A stretch of 53,288 nucleotides of DNA, from positions 1-53,288 of IMG/VR virus record IMGVR_UViG_3300025133_006513. One strand, given 5' to 3'. The notes below the pieces were generated by a model. The model was given only the letters and a program-made list of their open reading frames with translations. It was not told the DNA's origin and made no database searches. This document shows, piece after piece, positions 51,399 through 53,288 of the stretch (within the stretch, counting starts at the first letter, position 1; every line of letters starts with the position of its first letter). This DNA is from a virus. The position numbers were made by a program, and so were the translations under genes.

Positions 51399-51710
51399 AT
51401 GTCGTCGGAAAATCCAGAAAGTCTGGGATCCATGTACGGACTTCACCTCGAACCCCACCCGCAAGTTTCGCGAGAGTGTGAAGCGTTCGAAGTTCAAACC
51501 GATCGTGCGAAGTGCCTTATGTGCAACGCATTGGTGTCTAAGGGACTATACCCAGGACACGACGATCTGATTGAACAACCTGCCGTACAGGGATTAATCA
51601 CGGAGTTATTCTTAGAGTTGAGCACGGAGCTCGACAACACTGTTGCTATCGCATGTCCATTTCCGAAGGAGGAAATATGCACATTACTGAAAATACAGCC
51701 GCGGCTGTAA
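51399..51710 (+). CDS. Small protein of unknown function
   Basis: 103 aa from ATG 51399 (ATGGAGGTATGCT upstream). It has CLMCNALVSKGLYPGHDDLI (38-57) with one CxxC and a helical C-terminal half (VQGLITELFLELSTELDNTV). Its 3' end overlaps the start of the next gene by 34 nt. First gene of the transcription unit led by the promoter at 51293. Not a recognised family. Confidence 0.55.
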   Translation: MSSENPESLGSMYGLHLEPHPQVSRECEAFEVQTDRAKCLMCNALVSKGLYPGHDDLIEQPAVQGLITELFLELSTELDNTVAIACPFPKEEICTLLKIQPRL

Positions 51711-51883
51711 CGCTCTGCCGGGCTTGTCGTACTGAGACTACTCCCGGGTCTCCATCCATCCAATCACCTGACGGTGCGGGATGGGCGTGTAGTCAAGAAT
51801 GCTCGAATAAATTAGAGGATGAGCACCTTGACGCACAGAATGCTGTCAAAGCAGTATTCGATGGTATCATTGACGGGATGTAA
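51677..51883 (+). CDS. Small Cys-rich (zinc-ribbon-like) protein
   Basis: 68 aa from ATG 51677, chosen because GAAGGAGG sits 6-7 nt upstream; an ATG at 51653 is poorer. Residues CRACRTETTPGSP then WACSQECSNK give CxxC-x17-CxxxC, a possible zinc knuckle. A C-terminal helix (AQNAVKAVFDGIIDGM) follows. Coupled to the preceding gene. Possibly a small regulatory or host-take-over protein. Confidence 0.55.
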   Translation: MHITENTAAAVTLCRACRTETTPGSPSIQSPDGAGWACSQECSNKLEDEHLDAQNAVKAVFDGIIDGM

Positions 51884-51909
51884 ACTCGTCGCTACCGGGT
51901 GATTTATCG

Positions 51910-51941
51910 TTGAAAAACGACACATTATCCGGCATTATAAA
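51910..51941 (+). promoter_or_regulatory. Sigma70-like promoter for the structured non-coding region
   Basis: TTGAAA (51910-51915) is 17 nt before CATTAT (51933-51938), or 20 nt before TATAAA (51936-51941). Aligned without gaps to the promoter at 51293, about 21 of 31 positions agree, including GGCATTATAA. The match of two separate sites argues for a real promoter class. Transcription would begin near 51948. Confidence 0.6.
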
Positions 51942-52338
51942 GTGGTCGGACTTACTGCTGGTAAGTTGTGACATAGCCCCACGATACCCCTGTGTTTTTC
52001 TCCTTTATCACAGGGGTAGAGTGGGCATTTGGGAGTGTGGACCACACACGCTTCATACCAAGTTGTGTGGGGATCCTGGGTTCAAACCAGCACTCCCGCC
52101 TATTCCGCGGCATCGTATCAATTGCTCGGAATCATGGGATGGCGGTAACGTCGTAGTCTGTGTCAACTACATTGATGCGGATATCCCATCGGGACCTAAC
52201 GGACCCATGCTTACGTCGATGGGAACGTCGACGTAAGTCTTTAGGTGCGCTCGTAGTAACTCTTCAATACGCCGTGCATTGATACGGAGATCCAGGTGGA
52301 AGTCCTGGGCGCACAGCTTTAACCAACCCCTGAAGGAA

Positions 52339-52370
52339 AGGAGACCACCTGTCAGTAGTCTCTTTTTTTA
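52339..52370 (+). terminator. Terminator 1 of RNA A
   Basis: GAGAC / GTCTC pairs across CACCTGTCAGTA, with CTG/CAG able to pair inside, and runs into seven Ts. A modest stem but a good T tract. Confidence 0.6.
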
Positions 52371-52371
52371 G

Positions 52372-52414
52372 AGCGTCACCCAGCTTGTAGTTGGGTGACG
52401 CTTGTTCTTTTCTC
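52372..52414 (+). terminator. Terminator 2, strong 11-bp hairpin
   Basis: AGCGTCACCCA (52372-52382) pairs perfectly with TGGGTGACGCT (52392-52402) over a 9-nt loop, followed by TGTTCTTTTCTC. It begins only 2 nt after terminator 1, so together they should stop transcription well. Confidence 0.75.
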
Positions 52415-52735
52415 AATACCTGGCCGGCCGGTCCGGCACCCGCGAGGGTACTCGTCATGAGTGGGGTTCGTTACTCCGGACTCCGGGGAGGGTCGCAGGC
52501 GCCGCCCGTAGCGACATAGACAGGATCAACACCTGTAATGGAGTAACACTTTTCTACAAGCGTGTCCCGTTCGGGGTTCGTGGGGTTCGGTCCCCAGCAC
52601 GTTTCTGAGATGCCGTCGTGACAACGTCCAGTCAACTGCCGCTTGCGTGCGGTTGTTTGCCTTGAGACTGCAAGCCAGCCTAGCTCGCTTGCTCATGATC
52701 TCGCCGGGCGACGGCGTCTCTTTTTGTTTTTCAGG
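52415..52735 (+). ncRNA. Candidate structured non-coding RNA B
   Basis: About 320 nt, GC-rich, with no credible gene. Helices seen: GCCGG/CCGGC; ACCC-gcga-GGGT (a GNRA tetraloop); ACTC/GAGT; TCCGG-act-CCGG; GTCGC/GCGAC enclosing GGC/GCC; ACAGG-atcaaca-CCTGT; CGTG/CACG closing CCCG-tt-CGGG and TGGGG-ttcggt-CCCCA; CCGC/GCGG; CTTG-agactg-CAAG. It ends in CGCCG-ggcga-CGGCG then TCTCTTTTTGTTTTT (52691-52729), a terminator. No promoter is recognised, so it could be made by readthrough or be part of one larger RNA with A. Confidence 0.45.
52691..52729 (+). terminator. Terminator after candidate RNA B
   Basis: CGCCG-ggcga-CGGCG, then GTCTC-type bases and TTTTTGTTTTT. A second small stem, AGCCCT-cgaa-AGGGCT (about 52736-52751), follows at once. 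Confidence 0.6.
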
Positions 52736-52784
52736 AGCCCTCGAAAGGGCTTTAGGTTCTCTCTTACGATATTGGAGGTATGCC

Positions 52785-53288
52785 ATGTATCGTCGAAGTT
52801 GGATGGTCCCCCTATTAGTGGGACTCGCATTCACTGCACAAGCTGCAGTGGTAAGTTACGTACCAGACGTTGGTACGCGGTTTTGGTCGGTCTTCACACC
52901 TGGGCTGGTCTGTGCAGTTTCTGTTTGGTTCGTCTGGGGGCGAGGCTACCAGAAAGAGCTGAAAAAGATTAGCCCTAGGGACCTGCCTGCTCCTGGTGAG
53001 AAAGCAGGCCCCAAGGAGAAGATGACAATCAGCGTTATCGCCACAGGCACACCGGGTGCTGCAGATGGCGGTATCAATGATTTTCTTCAGCGCATGGCAG
53101 TGCTGGACCAGATGCTGTTGATGCTCAACAGATATGGCCCAGGGACTCCTGCGAACTATGGCGGCATGGTAGCCGCACTCGAGCTGGAGAAGAACAGGAC
53201 TGGCGTTCTGGAGACAGAACGCGATCAGCTTCGCGGGCAACTTACCACGTTAAAGGCCCTGGCCGAGAAACGTGTAGAAGTCAAAGCC
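52785..53288 (+). CDS. Membrane-anchored coiled-coil protein (3' partial)
   Basis: ATG 52785 follows TTGGAGGTATGCC; the frame is open for 168 codons to the right edge. The N-terminus MYRRSWMVPLLVGLAFTAQA (1-20) is a signal-anchor-like segment. FWSVFTPGLVCAVSVWFVWG (about 33-52) is a second membrane segment followed by basic KELKK. The rest is soluble: a Pro/Gly-rich stretch, then helices (QRMAVLDQMLLMLNRY) and a coiled coil (ELEKNRTGVLETERDQLRGQ). The arrangement suggests a holin, spanin-like or other envelope protein, or a virion membrane protein. The missing C-terminus prevents a decision. Confidence 0.7.
   Translation, partial: MYRRSWMVPLLVGLAFTAQAAVVSYVPDVGTRFWSVFTPGLVCAVSVWFVWGRGYQKELKKISPRDLPAPGEKAGPKEKMTISVIATGTPGAADGGINDFLQRMAVLDQMLLMLNRYGPGTPANYGGMVAALELEKNRTGVLETERDQLRGQLTTLKALAEKRVEVKA

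Larger units (their letters stand above)
51948..52414 (+). ncRNA. Candidate structured non-coding RNA A
   Basis: About 430-470 nt with no credible gene, starting at the promoter above and ending at two consecutive terminators. Perfect or near-perfect helices: GCCCcAC/GTGGGC and TACCCCTGTG/CACAGGGGTA (one long hairpin, 51976-52026); GGGAGTG (52031-52037)/CACTCCC (52091-52097), closing a three-way junction; inside it CCACACA/TGTGTGG (from 52040) and CTGG/CCAG; CTTACGTCG/CGACGTAAG (52210-52237); GTGCGC (52245-52250)/GCGCAC (52309-52314) enclosing CCGT/ACGG and CCAGG/CCTGG. I do not match it to a known class. GOLLD- and ROOL-type large phage RNAs are possible comparators, untested. Confidence 0.55.

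Noticed and set aside
52031-52098. tRNA-like element: 7-bp acceptor-type stem and GGTTCAAACC near the 3' end
   Set aside because: It has no D-arm. The middle arm has a 7-bp stem with a 15-nt loop, and the T-arm has only 4 bp with the loop shifted by one. Length is 67 nt. Kept as a three-way junction of candidate RNA A, not as a tRNA.
51910-52236. 108-codon frame with a TTG start
   Set aside because: The start codon is the -35 box of the promoter, there is no ribosome binding site, the composition is unlike the neighbours, and the stretch is full of perfect RNA helices.
52559-52603. GGGGTTCGGTCCCC resembling a tRNA T-arm
   Set aside because: The loop is 6 nt and no anticodon or D-arm can be drawn around it.
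52402-52972. Frames of 68 and 109 codons on the + strand across the RNA block
   Set aside because: No ribosome binding sites, arginine-rich composition of GC-rich non-coding DNA. The second overlaps the well-supported gene at 52785 in another frame.
1-53288. CRISPR arrays, insertion sequences, integrase or attachment sites
   Set aside because: I looked for regularly spaced repeats, transposase motifs and flanking duplications and saw none.

Overview
The window is the late (virion) region of a large contractile-tailed phage (Caudoviricetes, myovirus-type). Every convincing gene is on the + strand. Genes are tightly packed, with many TAATG or ATGA overlaps, the standard genetic code is used, and ATG/GTG starts follow strong GGAGG-type ribosome binding sites. 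I see no bacterial housekeeping gene, integrase, IS element or CRISPR array, and the host cannot be read from the sequence.

Layout. (1) 1-6.9 kb: a multisubunit-type RNA polymerase. Beta runs in from the left edge and is fused in frame to the N-terminal part of beta' (catalytic DFDGD). The rest of beta' (bridge helix, trigger loop, C-terminus) is a separate gene 1.1 kb downstream, beyond a Pro/Gly/Met-rich gene and an 86-aa gene. Both cysteine zinc modules of bacterial beta' are missing. (2) 7-19.4 kb: capsid module with large virion proteins, a probable prohead protease, a scaffold-like protein, a decoration-like protein and the major capsid protein. Its spacers hold perfect hairpins, palindromes and a sigma70-like promoter. 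(3) 19.4-29 kb: a terminator, small virion proteins, a tandem pair of 430-aa paralogues, a sulfotransferase-like protein and several adhesin or fibre-like proteins, one built on a 20-residue repeat. (4) 29-46.4 kb: neck, tail completion, sheath, tube, spike, tail-assembly chaperones joined by a -1 frameshift signal, tape measure, hub, a sigma70-like factor, and baseplate proteins including a J homologue. (5) 46.4-51.9 kb: a 40-cysteine tail protein, a GT9-GT2 glycosyltransferase fusion and small genes. (6) 51.9-52.8 kb: about 900 bp with no credible gene but dense inverted repeats, a promoter shared with the gene before it, and several terminators. I read this as one or two structured non-coding RNAs. 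(7) A membrane-anchored coiled-coil protein runs off the right edge.

How it fits together: the phage appears to carry its own cellular-type RNA polymerase and its own sigma-like factor, both embedded among virion genes. This fits either late-gene transcription by a phage holoenzyme or a polymerase packaged in the particle. The sequence alone does not decide between them. Functions given as unknown are truly unrecognised; several virion assignments rest on position and are marked so.
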